This document shows, piece by piece, positions 17,115 through 24,247 of a stretch of 64,000 nt of DNA (its first letter is position 1; every line of letters begins with the position of its first letter). The notes beneath the pieces are model-generated. The model was not told where the DNA came from. It did not search any database and worked only from the letters and a program-made list of their open reading frames with translations. Origin of the DNA: DATEEG01 sp035525055 (GTDB taxonomy: Bacteria > Actinomycetota > Acidimicrobiia > Spongiisociales > ZC4RG35). The position numbers and the translations under genes are program-made. The DNA is taken from contig DATLEZ010000175.1 in assembly GCA_035525055.1 (NCBI GenBank), positions 6,161 through 70,160 on the forward strand. The letters run 5' to 3'.

Positions 17115-18422
17115 TCAGGCCGGCGGTGGTTGATCGCGCTCGGCAACATCCTGGCCAGCCTCACCCAGCCGGCGCTCGAGGTATCGCCGCTCGGCATTGT
17201 TCTGCGGCATCGCCAGGGCTCGTCGATATGCGGAGATCGCCTCGGTGATCCGGCCCGAGCGTCGAAGCAACTCAGCCCGGGAGGCGTGGTACAGGTGATG
17301 GGATAGGAGACGGGGATCGTCGCCGAGTTGGTCGATCGCAGCGAGTCCCTGATCGGGTCCGTCGCGCATCGCCAGGGCCACTGCCCGATTGAGCGCCACC
17401 ACCGGAGTCGGGGAAACTCGATAGAGAGCATCGAAGAGGCCGACCATCTCTGCCCAATCGGTCTCAGCAAAAGATGGCGCTTCGGCGTAGAGGGCGGCGA
17501 TAGCACCCTGCAGGACATAGGGTTGGGGCCGTCCTTGTTGAGCGGCGAGGCGAACGTGGCCCAGGGCTTGCTCAATTTCATCGTGGTCCCATCCGCTCCG
17601 ATCCTGATCCTCGAGCAATACCAGGTCGCCGTTGACATCGACTCTGGTCGCGCGCCGGGCATCGTGGAGCATCATCAATCCAAGGAGCCCCCTCGCCTCC
17701 GGCTCGTCTGGCATGAGTTCGACCACCAGCCGGCCGAGACGGATTGCTTCGGCACACAATTCGGTACGGATCAACGCGTCCCCCGAAGAGGCGGCGTAGC
17801 CCTCGGTGAAAATCAGGTAGATCACTGCGAGCACCGAGCTGACTCGATCAGGCAACACATGATCGGGTGGTACCTCGAACGGAATACCACCAACCCTGAT
17901 CTTCTTCTTGGCGCGTGACAATCGCTGACCCATCGTTGGCTCGGGGACGAGGAAGGCGGCGGCGATTTCCGGCGTCGTGAGGCCACCCAGCGTTCGCAGC
18001 GTCAGTGCCACCTGCGCCTCGGTCGACAGGGCCGGATGACAGCAGCCGAACATCAGCCGCAGCCGGTCATCGACTAGCTGGGAACCGGCGATGTCTTCGA
18101 ATGGGTCTGCGGTCATTGGGGCCTCGGCCAGCAGGTGCTGTTTGGCGGCAAAAGTGCGATCGCGGCGGATTCGGTCGATTGCCTTGTTGCGGGCTGTGGT
18201 GATCAGCCAGGCGGTCGGATCGGATGGAAACCCGTCGGTGCGCCAGCGGCTCAGGGCAACGAGCCAGGCCTCCTGGAGAGCATCCTCGGCCGCGTCAAGA
18301 TCCCGCAGCAGGCGCACGAGGGCGGCCAGAGCCCGGCCCCATACCTGGCGGTAGAGCCGGGCTGCGTCCGCTTCGAATTTGTCAGCGGCCAGAGCCCGAT
18401 CAGGCTCAGGCGATTCCGGCAC
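17115..18422 (-). CDS. ECF sigma factor with long C-terminal helical domain (DUF6596/ECF42-like)
   Basis: 435 aa from a GTG at 18422, overlapping the YCII stop by 17 bases; the 493-aa frame extends too far upstream. Region 2 is around LVRLLRDLDAAEDALQEAWL and region 4 around LTLRTLGGLTTPEIAAAFLV. The long C-terminal part (about 200-430) has tetratricopeptide-like helices (ALYRVSPTPVVALNRAVALA, YLERRLGEAGQ). Sigma factors of this architecture are typically encoded beside YCII/DGPF proteins and have no anti-sigma factor, as here. Confidence 0.88.
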   Translation of the reverse strand: MPESPEPDRALAADKFEADAARLYRQVWGRALAALVRLLRDLDAAEDALQEAWLVALSRWRTDGFPSDPTAWLITTARNKAIDRIRRDRTFAAKQHLLAEAPMTADPFEDIAGSQLVDDRLRLMFGCCHPALSTEAQVALTLRTLGGLTTPEIAAAFLVPEPTMGQRLSRAKKKIRVGGIPFEVPPDHVLPDRVSSVLAVIYLIFTEGYAASSGDALIRTELCAEAIRLGRLVVELMPDEPEARGLLGLMMLHDARRATRVDVNGDLVLLEDQDRSGWDHDEIEQALGHVRLAAQQGRPQPYVLQGAIAALYAEAPSFAETDWAEMVGLFDALYRVSPTPVVALNRAVALAMRDGPDQGLAAIDQLGDDPRLLSHHLYHASRAELLRRSGRITEAISAYRRALAMPQNNAERRYLERRLGEAGQDVAERDQPPPA

Positions 18423-18798
18423 GCTCCTCAATTGACTTCTGATACTCCTCGCCAAGTTCGACGATAGGTCGAAGCTCGATCGACCCAGACTTGATGCCAG
18501 GGCAGGCAGCGGCGATCCCGATGGCCTCGTCAAGATCCTTGACCTTGAGGACGTAATAGCCGCCGAGAACCTCAGCGGTCTCAGCGAACGGACCATCGGT
18601 GGTTATGACGTCGGAGCCATTCAGCCGAACGGTGGTGGCGGTTCCTATGCCCTCGAGGGCCTCACCTGCCTCCATGACCCCGCGCTTGAGCAGGTCGGCG
18701 GTGTAGTCACCCCACTCCTGCATCGAGGCAGCCTGCTCCTCCGGCGTCGTCTGGGACGGATCCCAATCAGGTCCGTAGATCATCAATAGATACCGCAT
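18406..18798 (-). CDS. YCII-domain (DGPF) protein
   Basis: 130 aa from the ATG at 18798, preceded by AGGAGGAAGC, a near-ideal ribosome-binding site. It opens MRYLLMIYG and carries the TTDGPFAETAEVLGGYYVLK signature of DGPF/YCII-related proteins, ferredoxin-like folds of unclear function. It is the standard genomic partner of ECF42-type sigma factors and is translationally coupled to the sigma gene downstream; it may be its target or sensor. Confidence 0.9.
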   Translation of the reverse strand: MRYLLMIYGPDWDPSQTTPEEQAASMQEWGDYTADLLKRGVMEAGEALEGIGTATTVRLNGSDVITTDGPFAETAEVLGGYYVLKVKDLDEAIGIAAACPGIKSGSIELRPIVELGEEYQKSIEERAGIA

Positions 18799-18923
18799 GC
18801 TTCCTCCTAGATAGGGGCCTGACTCTCTTCTGGTCGGGCTCGAGTTGCTCCAAGGACGAACCGGCAAACCCTGATTCGACATCCATTTTTGCAAAAGAGC
18901 CGATTCGTTGGGCTCGATCTCGG

Positions 18924-19922
18924 TTAACGGTGAGTAGAGGCCCGATGGGCCGGCCGCCCGGAAAGGTCGAGTTCCACTGAGAGATCCAGTTCGTTGGCCC
19001 GATTCAGTTCGCCAGAGAGGTGTAGCTCGCCAGAGGGATGTAGCTGGCTTGCGAAATCCAATTCAAATTCGGTGGGCAAACGCAGGGCGCGGATGAAGAA
19101 GATGAGACCGCCCAAGGCCGCCACCGTTCCGAGCACCAGGGCCGGGTCGTTTATGGAACCCGCCGGACTGAAGTCGCGTCCATGACCAAAGGAATACGCC
19201 GAGACCGCAAGCAGCACACTGGCCAGTCCACCCAGCCACCAGCGATCGTTGGGGCGGGAAGCTGTGTTGTCGGCTCGGGCGGCGATCAGCAGGGATCGAT
19301 TCGGGGCCGTGGCTCGCCCGTCAAAACCCATGATGGCCCCAGCGCCGGCGCTGAACAGGATCAGCTGGATAAGTACGTAGAACGCCGAAGGGTTGGGGAC
19401 TCCTGCCAGCATGAAGGTCAAGTTCATTCCGATGCCGGTCAGCAAGGCGGCGTTCGTCGATCTCCCGAGCAGGATTCCCGCTCCGCAGTAGAGCTGCAGC
19501 GCCACCACCACCCATGCGATCACGGGGGCCGCGGGTTCGACGATGGAATGAAGGAACGTCTCGAATTCCGGGAAGGCCCCCGGCCTGGCGGCGTTCTCGA
19601 CGAATGCTCGAATTGCTTCCCCGTTGTGCCAGGTTGGGTCGACCAGCTTCTCGGCGCTCGCTCGCAACCACCCGATCCCAATGAACCAACGAAGCGGCAC
19701 CAGGTAGGCGGTGGGGCGGCGTGCCTCCCGCTGGAGACTCAGCCATGTTTTGCGAAGAAGGGCGCGAAAGTTAAGAGGTGGGCGGGTTGTGACCTGTTGG
19801 CCGGCCCGAACGCTCGTCTCGGTTTCCCTGGTCCAATTGGCCCAGGTTCCATACGTGGTTTTGGCCAATCTTGACCCTTCTTGCTGATCCCTCTGAGTTT
19901 TTTCGGGCGTCGCGGTGCCCAA
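18924..19922 (-). CDS. DoxX-family membrane protein with hexapeptide-repeat tail
   Basis: 332 aa from a TTG at 19922. Another TTG at 19868 has GAAGGG at good spacing and may be the real start. Four membrane helices span residues about 75-285, with the family-like PLRWFIGIGWLRASAEKLVDPTWHNG. DoxX proteins are membrane components linked to thiol/redox processes. The C-terminal 36 residues (19064-18957) are six copies of a six-residue motif (ELDFAS, QLHPSG, ELHLSG, ELNRAN, ELDLSV, ELDLSG), probably an expanded cytosolic tail. Confidence 0.75.
   Translation of the reverse strand: MGTATPEKTQRDQQEGSRLAKTTYGTWANWTRETETSVRAGQQVTTRPPLNFRALLRKTWLSLQREARRPTAYLVPLRWFIGIGWLRASAEKLVDPTWHNGEAIRAFVENAARPGAFPEFETFLHSIVEPAAPVIAWVVVALQLYCGAGILLGRSTNAALLTGIGMNLTFMLAGVPNPSAFYVLIQLILFSAGAGAIMGFDGRATAPNRSLLIAARADNTASRPNDRWWLGGLASVLLAVSAYSFGHGRDFSPAGSINDPALVLGTVAALGGLIFFIRALRLPTEFELDFASQLHPSGELHLSGELNRANELDLSVELDLSGRPAHRASTHR
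18957..19064. repeat. Six 18-bp in-frame repeats at the DoxX 3' end
   Basis: Six degenerate 18-bp units coding for E-L-(D/H/N)-x-x-x hexapeptides. The amphipathic pattern could be a short coiled segment. The unit length keeps frame, unlike the junction repeats elsewhere. Confidence 0.75.
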
Positions 19923-20008
19923 CTGAAGGCTCGATGATGTGCCCGGTCGGAGTCGTGGCTAGCGCGACCCCGTCAACTGGTCGACGACCTTAGGCGCGTT
20001 TGAAGCTC

Positions 20009-20296
20009 TCAACCAGGCAGCCTCGCCCGGCCACGAGACGTCAGAGTGGCACGAAAAATGAGAACGACAATCAGGACCGGCATCAACAAAGTCCAGGCGC
20101 TTGGAAGGAATCCGATGGCGGCGCCAAGGAGGACCATCGCCCTCGAGAATCCGTCACTCCGGTTGACTCTGAACGAACCAAGCAGCACCAGCGCCGCTCC
20201 GCCCCAGAGAGTGGGAAGCCAGAAGATGAGGGGGCCCGGTTCATCGAGGCGAAGGAGCATTTCGGCTAGACCCTGCAGGACAAACCCGCCTCCCAC
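20009..20296 (-). CDS. Small membrane protein (3 TM)
   Basis: 95 aa from a GTG at 20296. Hydrophobic helices lie around FVLQGLAEMLLRL, LIFWLPTLWGGAALVLLG and WTLLMPVLIVVLIF. Similarity-looking sequence continues upstream in frame without a start codon until a TGA, so the N-terminus may have been lost or the start is unusual. Family not recognised. Confidence 0.45.
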   Translation of the reverse strand: MGGGFVLQGLAEMLLRLDEPGPLIFWLPTLWGGAALVLLGSFRVNRSDGFSRAMVLLGAAIGFLPSAWTLLMPVLIVVLIFRATLTSRGRARLPG

Positions 20297-20400
20297 GGTT
20301 GCGGCGAGAACGCGGTCGAATCGAGTCTGAAACAGAGTCAGCGGTATCCATCACTGCGGGGTCGGCCAAGGTACCACCGACAATCCACCCTTCCCTCCCG

Positions 20401-20553
20401 GTCCGCCAGACCATCGGATATCTGGAGAGGGGCGACTACAGCCCCAGCTTGTTTCTCGCCCTGAAGATCGCTGAGTATTTCGAGGTGCCCGCAGAAGTGA
20501 TCTTCTCCACCGAGCCCTTCGCCCGACTGGGGAGCGAGGTCCAGACCGGCTGA
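20401..20553 (+). pseudogene. XRE-type regulator remnant, N-terminal half missing
   Basis: The 3' part of a small helix-turn-helix regulator survives: RQTIGYLERGDYSPSLFLAL followed by KIAEYFEVPAEVIFSTEPF. This corresponds to the recognition helix onward of compact XRE regulators. The expected first helices (RLRELR...LSQ...LA) cannot be found upstream in any frame, and the sequence in front (20299-20400) is unrelated. A truncated remnant is the best reading. Confidence 0.65.
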
Positions 20554-20570
20554 GATCGGGTTGCTAGGCG

Positions 20571-21080
20571 CTAAGCCGGAACAGCCAGAACCCAGGCGAG
20601 TCCCGACCGGGCCGCTTTCGGCGACGAGCCGTTGGCGACGGCCAACAACGCTCCCCGCCAGGCGGCTACCACACATTGGGCGGCGATCGCATTGCCCGGG
20701 ATCATGTGCTCAACGGTTTTCGCTACCGAGTCGGGCCAATCCTGCGGTGGAGCCTCGGCGAGAATCCGGGTCACTCCGAAACGGATCGCTGCGTCGAATG
20801 AAACTTCCAAGGCGACTCGCACTCCGTCCCGGCCGCCGCCGACGGCGGCCATCGCTCCCTCCATCCTCTCCGTCATTCGGCGCTCCATCTCCTCACGGAT
20901 GACGCGATACAGGCCAAGCTTCGAATGGAAGTGGTGATACAGCGAACCGGTGGTGACGCCTGCCTCGTCGGCTATCTCAACGACACTGGCTCTCTCATAG
21001 CCGTCTGCCTGAAAGTGAGCGATCCCTGCCGTTATCAGACGGGCCCTGGCGCTGCCTGGAATCGGGATCGGATGAGGCAC
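20571..21080 (-). CDS. TetR-family transcriptional regulator
   Basis: 169 aa from a GTG at 21080. N-terminal helix-turn-helix: ITAGIAHFQADGYERASVVEIADEAGV split by TGSLYHHFHSKLGLYRVI, typical of TetR. The C-terminal ligand domain is divergent. It is divergent from a VOC-fold gene; a perfect 15-bp palindrome in the intergenic promoter is a good candidate operator, implying control of the VOC gene and possibly autoregulation. Confidence 0.88.
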   Translation of the reverse strand: MPHPIPIPGSARARLITAGIAHFQADGYERASVVEIADEAGVTTGSLYHHFHSKLGLYRVIREEMERRMTERMEGAMAAVGGGRDGVRVALEVSFDAAIRFGVTRILAEAPPQDWPDSVAKTVEHMIPGNAIAAQCVVAAWRGALLAVANGSSPKAARSGLAWVLAVPA

Positions 21081-21097
21081 GCTTGGAGCATAACCGA

Positions 21098-21126
21098 TTG
21101 ACGGTTTCCCATAAATGATTTATGAT
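21098..21126 (+). promoter_or_regulatory. Sigma70-type promoter with overlapping palindromic operator
   Basis: TTGACG (21098-21103), a 17-bp spacer and TATGAT (21121-21126). The palindrome CATAAATGATTTATG (21110-21124) covers the spacer and the -10 edge. The VOC start ATG at 21133 falls where the transcript should begin, so the mRNA may be leaderless. Confidence 0.7.
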
Positions 21127-21132
21127 CGCTCG

Positions 21133-21483
21133 ATGCAGCTGACATACCTCTATCACCCGGTCAAAGACATCGCCAAAGCCGTCGCCTTTTACCGGGACGT
21201 ACTCGGTTGGGACGAATCGTGGCGGATGGGTGACGACACCGCCGCCATGCAGATCCCCAACTCGACGGTCACGGTGATGCTGGCTATCGACTCTGATCCC
21301 TCGGCCCGGGCCAGTGGCTTCTTCGGCGTTGATGACATCGACGCCTTCTACCGGGACAACCGGGACCGGATCGACTTCATCGACGAGCCCCAGGATCTCC
21401 CGCCGATTCGGTATACCTCGTTTCGAGATCCTGACGACAATCTGTTCCGGCTCTACACAGACATGTCAACTGACGAAGGGTGA
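21133..21483 (+). CDS. VOC-fold (glyoxalase/bleomycin-resistance-like) protein
   Basis: 116 aa from the ATG at 21133 (MQLTYLYHPVKDIAKAVAFY). The beta-alpha-beta-beta-beta pattern of VOC proteins is clear: AVAFYRDVLGWDES, FFGVDDIDAFY and the terminal SFRDPDDNLFRLY with a likely metal-ligand acidic position. Function is unassigned; expression is probably controlled by the adjacent TetR regulator. An in-frame ATG at 21115 lies within the promoter and is rejected. Confidence 0.8.
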   Translation: MQLTYLYHPVKDIAKAVAFYRDVLGWDESWRMGDDTAAMQIPNSTVTVMLAIDSDPSARASGFFGVDDIDAFYRDNRDRIDFIDEPQDLPPIRYTSFRDPDDNLFRLYTDMSTDEG

Positions 21484-21534
21484 GGTTCGATCTGTGTTGC
21501 TTTTCCCACCAAGCGGTTCCTAGACCTTCACAAT

Positions 21535-21582
21535 CCAATTGGTTCATTGGCCGATTGGTTCATTGGCCGATTGGTTCATTGG
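21535..21582. repeat. Three 16-bp tandem repeats over the MmcQ/YjbR stop
   Basis: Units 21535-21550, 21551-21566 and 21567-21582, consensus CCGATTGGTTCATTGG. The stop codon of the leftward gene (21562-21560) lies in the middle unit. The unit length (16) equals that of the hemA/hemC repeat although the sequence differs. Confidence 0.9.
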
Positions 21583-21937
21583 CATCTAGCTCGGCAACCA
21601 GTCGCTTCGGAGCGATCGTCCGGTAGGCATCCTCGACGATCTCAGCGATCTCGTCCCAATCCACCGGAACGTCGAGGTAAACTCCGAGCCAGCCGCGGTG
21701 ACCCACATATGGCGGGACGAAGAACCTCTCCGGCTCCGACGCCACCATCGACTGCTGCAACCCGGTGGGTGCCGCGCACCAAAATGCCAGCCGATTGTCA
21801 TGGTGGTGATCGGCGTAATTGACGAAGGTCTTTTTATCGCGAATGAACCAGGTCGGTTCACCGTGGCTGAGGCGCTCCGTCGTCCCGGGCAATGCCAGAC
21901 AAAGTCGGCGCAGGTTGGTCAAAGGGTCGGGAGCCAC
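21560..21937 (-). CDS. MmcQ/YjbR-family protein
   Basis: About 125 aa from a GTG at 21937; the long upstream frame reads through the methyltransferase region and is unlikely. The family pattern is LRRLCLALPGTTERLSHGEP, FFVPPYVGHRGWLGVYLD and WDEIAEIVEDAYRTIAPKRL. These are small DNA-binding-like (CyaY-type fold) proteins of unclear role. The final residues NEPIGQ come from the tandem repeat. Confidence 0.8.
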   Translation of the reverse strand: MAPDPLTNLRRLCLALPGTTERLSHGEPTWFIRDKKTFVNYADHHHDNRLAFWCAAPTGLQQSMVASEPERFFVPPYVGHRGWLGVYLDVPVDWDEIAEIVEDAYRTIAPKRLVAELDANEPIGQ

Positions 21938-22079
21938 TCGGTCGATTATGGCCAGCGGGGACTCCCAGGAGTTCCGTGAAGGTTTTCGCACCGGAACGGT
22001 GGGTAGACCTTCACGGATCCAGGCTCGAGAAGCCTCTGTGCAGCTTTCTACACCGAAGCGGTCGGGTAGGTTCCTGGCT

Positions 22080-22991
22080 GTGGCCGCTGAAGACTCGGCC
22101 GAGCGCTTCACTGATCGATGGGCGCGCTGGCTGCTGAAGGATCGGTTCGGCGGCGATGAGAATGCTCGTCGCCTCAACATCACGGGCCTCGAACCGGTTC
22201 GTGATCGGATCCTGACCGCAGCCCGTATCGCCCCAGGCGACATCGTGCTGGATGTTGGCTGTGGCGATGGGTTGATCGGGTTCGGTGCGATCCCGTTGGT
22301 CGGGGAAGCCGGCCGGGTCGTTTTCACCGACATCTCCGATCAACTTCTGGAACGCTGCCGCCAGATCGCCTCCGAGCTGGGCGTGGCCGATCGCTGTCGA
22401 CTCCTCCTGTCGCAGGCCGAAACCCTGGACGGGATCGATGATCTCTCCGTGGACGTGGTGGCAACCCGGTCAGTCCTCATCTACGTAGACGACAAGGTTT
22501 CAGCCTTCGAAGCGTTCTGGCGCGTGCTGAAACCGGAAGGCCGCCTGTCCTTGTTCGAGCCCATCAACACTCGGTTTGCGGCTCTCAATCGAGAGACACT
22601 GTTCGGCTTCGACGTCGCCCCCGTCGCCGACCTCGCTGCCAGGGTTCGGGCGGTGTTCGAGGCGGCCGCCCCACCGGACGGTGCAATGATGGGTTTCGAC
22701 GAGACCGACCTGCTCCACTTGGCCGAGTCGGCGGGATTCTCCGACGTCAACGTCAGTCTCGAGTTGTCGAGCGCCATCGGTTCGCCACTCACTTCGTTGT
22801 CCTGGGACCAGTTGATGAAGATAAGTCCTAACCCCAACGCCCCGACCTACGGAGAGGCGATTCACCAAGCTCTCGCCCCGGAGGAAGCCCACAGGCTGGA
22901 AGGACATCTGCGCCCATTGATGGAGAGCGGGGCGGAGAGCCGCAATCGGACCGCCCTCGCCTACCTCACTGCGACCAAGCCGTCGAGCTAG
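22080..22991 (+). CDS. Class I SAM-dependent methyltransferase
   Basis: About 303 aa from the GTG at 22080; an in-frame GTG at 22038 is an alternative. SAM-binding motif I is IVLDVGCGDGLIGFGA, followed by VVFTDISDQLLERC (motif II) and LSVDVVATRSVLIYVDD. A C-terminal extension of about 100 residues (GFSDVNVSLELS, ALAPEEAHRLEGHLRPL) goes beyond the minimal domain. Substrate not identifiable. It precedes the inverted-repeat element. Confidence 0.8.
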   Translation: MAAEDSAERFTDRWARWLLKDRFGGDENARRLNITGLEPVRDRILTAARIAPGDIVLDVGCGDGLIGFGAIPLVGEAGRVVFTDISDQLLERCRQIASELGVADRCRLLLSQAETLDGIDDLSVDVVATRSVLIYVDDKVSAFEAFWRVLKPEGRLSLFEPINTRFAALNRETLFGFDVAPVADLAARVRAVFEAAAPPDGAMMGFDETDLLHLAESAGFSDVNVSLELSSAIGSPLTSLSWDQLMKISPNPNAPTYGEAIHQALAPEEAHRLEGHLRPLMESGAESRNRTALAYLTATKPSS

Positions 22992-23002
22992 CCCTTCTTT
23001 TC

Positions 23003-23267
23003 CTTTGCCCTGCGAAGCCCGCCGAACGTTTGCGAGAGCGCGCGACCGGCTGTCCCCTGCTTGCGGGGGGACATACCGAAGCGAAGCGAGGTCGAGCGGG
23101 GGTGCGCGAACTCCCGACGCATCCTTCCTCACATCGCAGCCGGTTCGTCAGGGTTCTTCTCCATACGAACGGGCCCGGCTCCAACGATCCTGCCGCTGAA
23201 GTTCGCGCACCCCCTCGATCGCCCAAAGCGGCGACCTGTCCCCCCGCAAGCAGGGGGACAGGGCAAA
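23003..23267. repeat. Inverted-repeat element, possible MITE or dispersed palindrome
   Basis: The gene-free stretch 22992-23363 is mostly this element. The arm 23050-23112 (containing TGCTTGCGGGGGGACA and GGGGGTGCGCGAACT) is imperfectly repeated in inverse orientation at 23199-23260, with an 86-bp centre. A second outer pair, CTTTGCCCTG at 23003-23012 and CAGGGCAAAG at 23258-23267, brackets it. The apparent reading frames through it are artefacts. It has no transposase. It is a candidate non-autonomous element and may recur in the genome. Confidence 0.6.
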
Positions 23268-23363
23268 GCGCCGCCTCGTATTCTGGACGTATCGATGGCC
23301 AGCGGTTCGCCTCTGGTCCAACGAGGATGTTGCGATGAACAGCGGGCGACATAGGGACGTCAG

Positions 23364-24086
23364 ATGGCCATTGTGAAAACGACGTTCGATCCGGCGGTGC
23401 ACGGCTTCAGGTTTCGCAACCAGTTCCAGGGAGGTCACGTCGTCAGCGAGCTCGCCGCCCAGGATCGCCTCGCCGACCAGATTGGAATCAATCTCCCTCC
23501 CCCGCTCGACGAGATTCTCTCCCTAACCCGCGGGGCCGGCTTCTGGGGCACGTTCGGATTGTGCGGAGGGATGAGTTGGGCAGCCCTCGACCTTTACTTC
23601 GCTGGCCAAGCGGCTCCTGTGGAGTCGACGATTCCACGTGAAGGCACGGAGCTTTTTTCGAAGCTGGTCGGCCGTCAGGCCGACTCTCTGGGGCAAGCGG
23701 AGTTGCTGCGGAAGGTCCTGACCTGGCAATTGCTGCCCGATTCGGGGCAGTGGTGGAGTTTCTGGCTCGACAACGCCGGCAAGCTGGTTGAACGCAGAGA
23801 GTGGCCACAATTGCGTTCGTCGCTCGACTCCGGGCGGCCGCAGTCGCTTTGCCTCATTCGCTCCCGGGGGGTGGGCGGAGTCGCCAAGAACCACCAGGTG
23901 GTGGCGACCGGGTACGAAACCGGGCCTGAGGGACGGGTCAACATCGACCTCTATGACCCCAATCATCCCGGAATGACTCCCAGGCTGTCGTTTCAACCCG
24001 GTGGCGCAACCAACCGGATCAGCGCCCGTCAAAGCACAGGGGAACCGCTCCGGGGATTCTTCGTCTGGCCCCATAAGCCGTCCTGA
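23364..24086 (+). CDS. Predicted papain-like cysteine-protease-fold protein
   Basis: 240 aa, cytosolic (no signal or membrane segment). A plausible catalytic triad is visible: Cys67 in FGLCGGMSWAALD at the head of a helix, His177 in KNHQVVATGYE and Asp198 in IDLYDPNHPG. This spacing and secondary structure fit C39/papain-like folds. The opening FDPAVHGFRFRNQF and the end RGFFVW resemble a family I have seen without assigned function. It lies immediately upstream of two CHAT proteases and in the same direction. It could be a partner protease, a transglutaminase-like enzyme or an inactive scaffold. Confidence 0.55.
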   Translation: MAIVKTTFDPAVHGFRFRNQFQGGHVVSELAAQDRLADQIGINLPPPLDEILSLTRGAGFWGTFGLCGGMSWAALDLYFAGQAAPVESTIPREGTELFSKLVGRQADSLGQAELLRKVLTWQLLPDSGQWWSFWLDNAGKLVERREWPQLRSSLDSGRPQSLCLIRSRGVGGVAKNHQVVATGYETGPEGRVNIDLYDPNHPGMTPRLSFQPGGATNRISARQSTGEPLRGFFVWPHKPS

Positions 24087-24247
24087 TCTGGCCTTCCTGA
24101 TTGGGGTGCCGTAGATGGACCCAAGAAATGGGCCCGGGAAGTCCATAACTCCTCCAGGTGGCCGATGTATCACGTAGGATTCTGGGTGCTCTGCTCTTAG
24201 AGCAGACGATCGGGGGTTACCTTGGCCGGCCGGTCCTGGAGATCGGA

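Noticed and set aside
21535..21582. Possible mini CRISPR-like array
   Set aside because: Units are 16 bp, directly adjacent with no spacers, and no cas genes are present; it is a plain tandem repeat.
22966..23438. Overlapping frames in the repeat region as small genes
   Set aside because: Their sequences are low-complexity translations of the inverted repeat, in both directions, without start signals.
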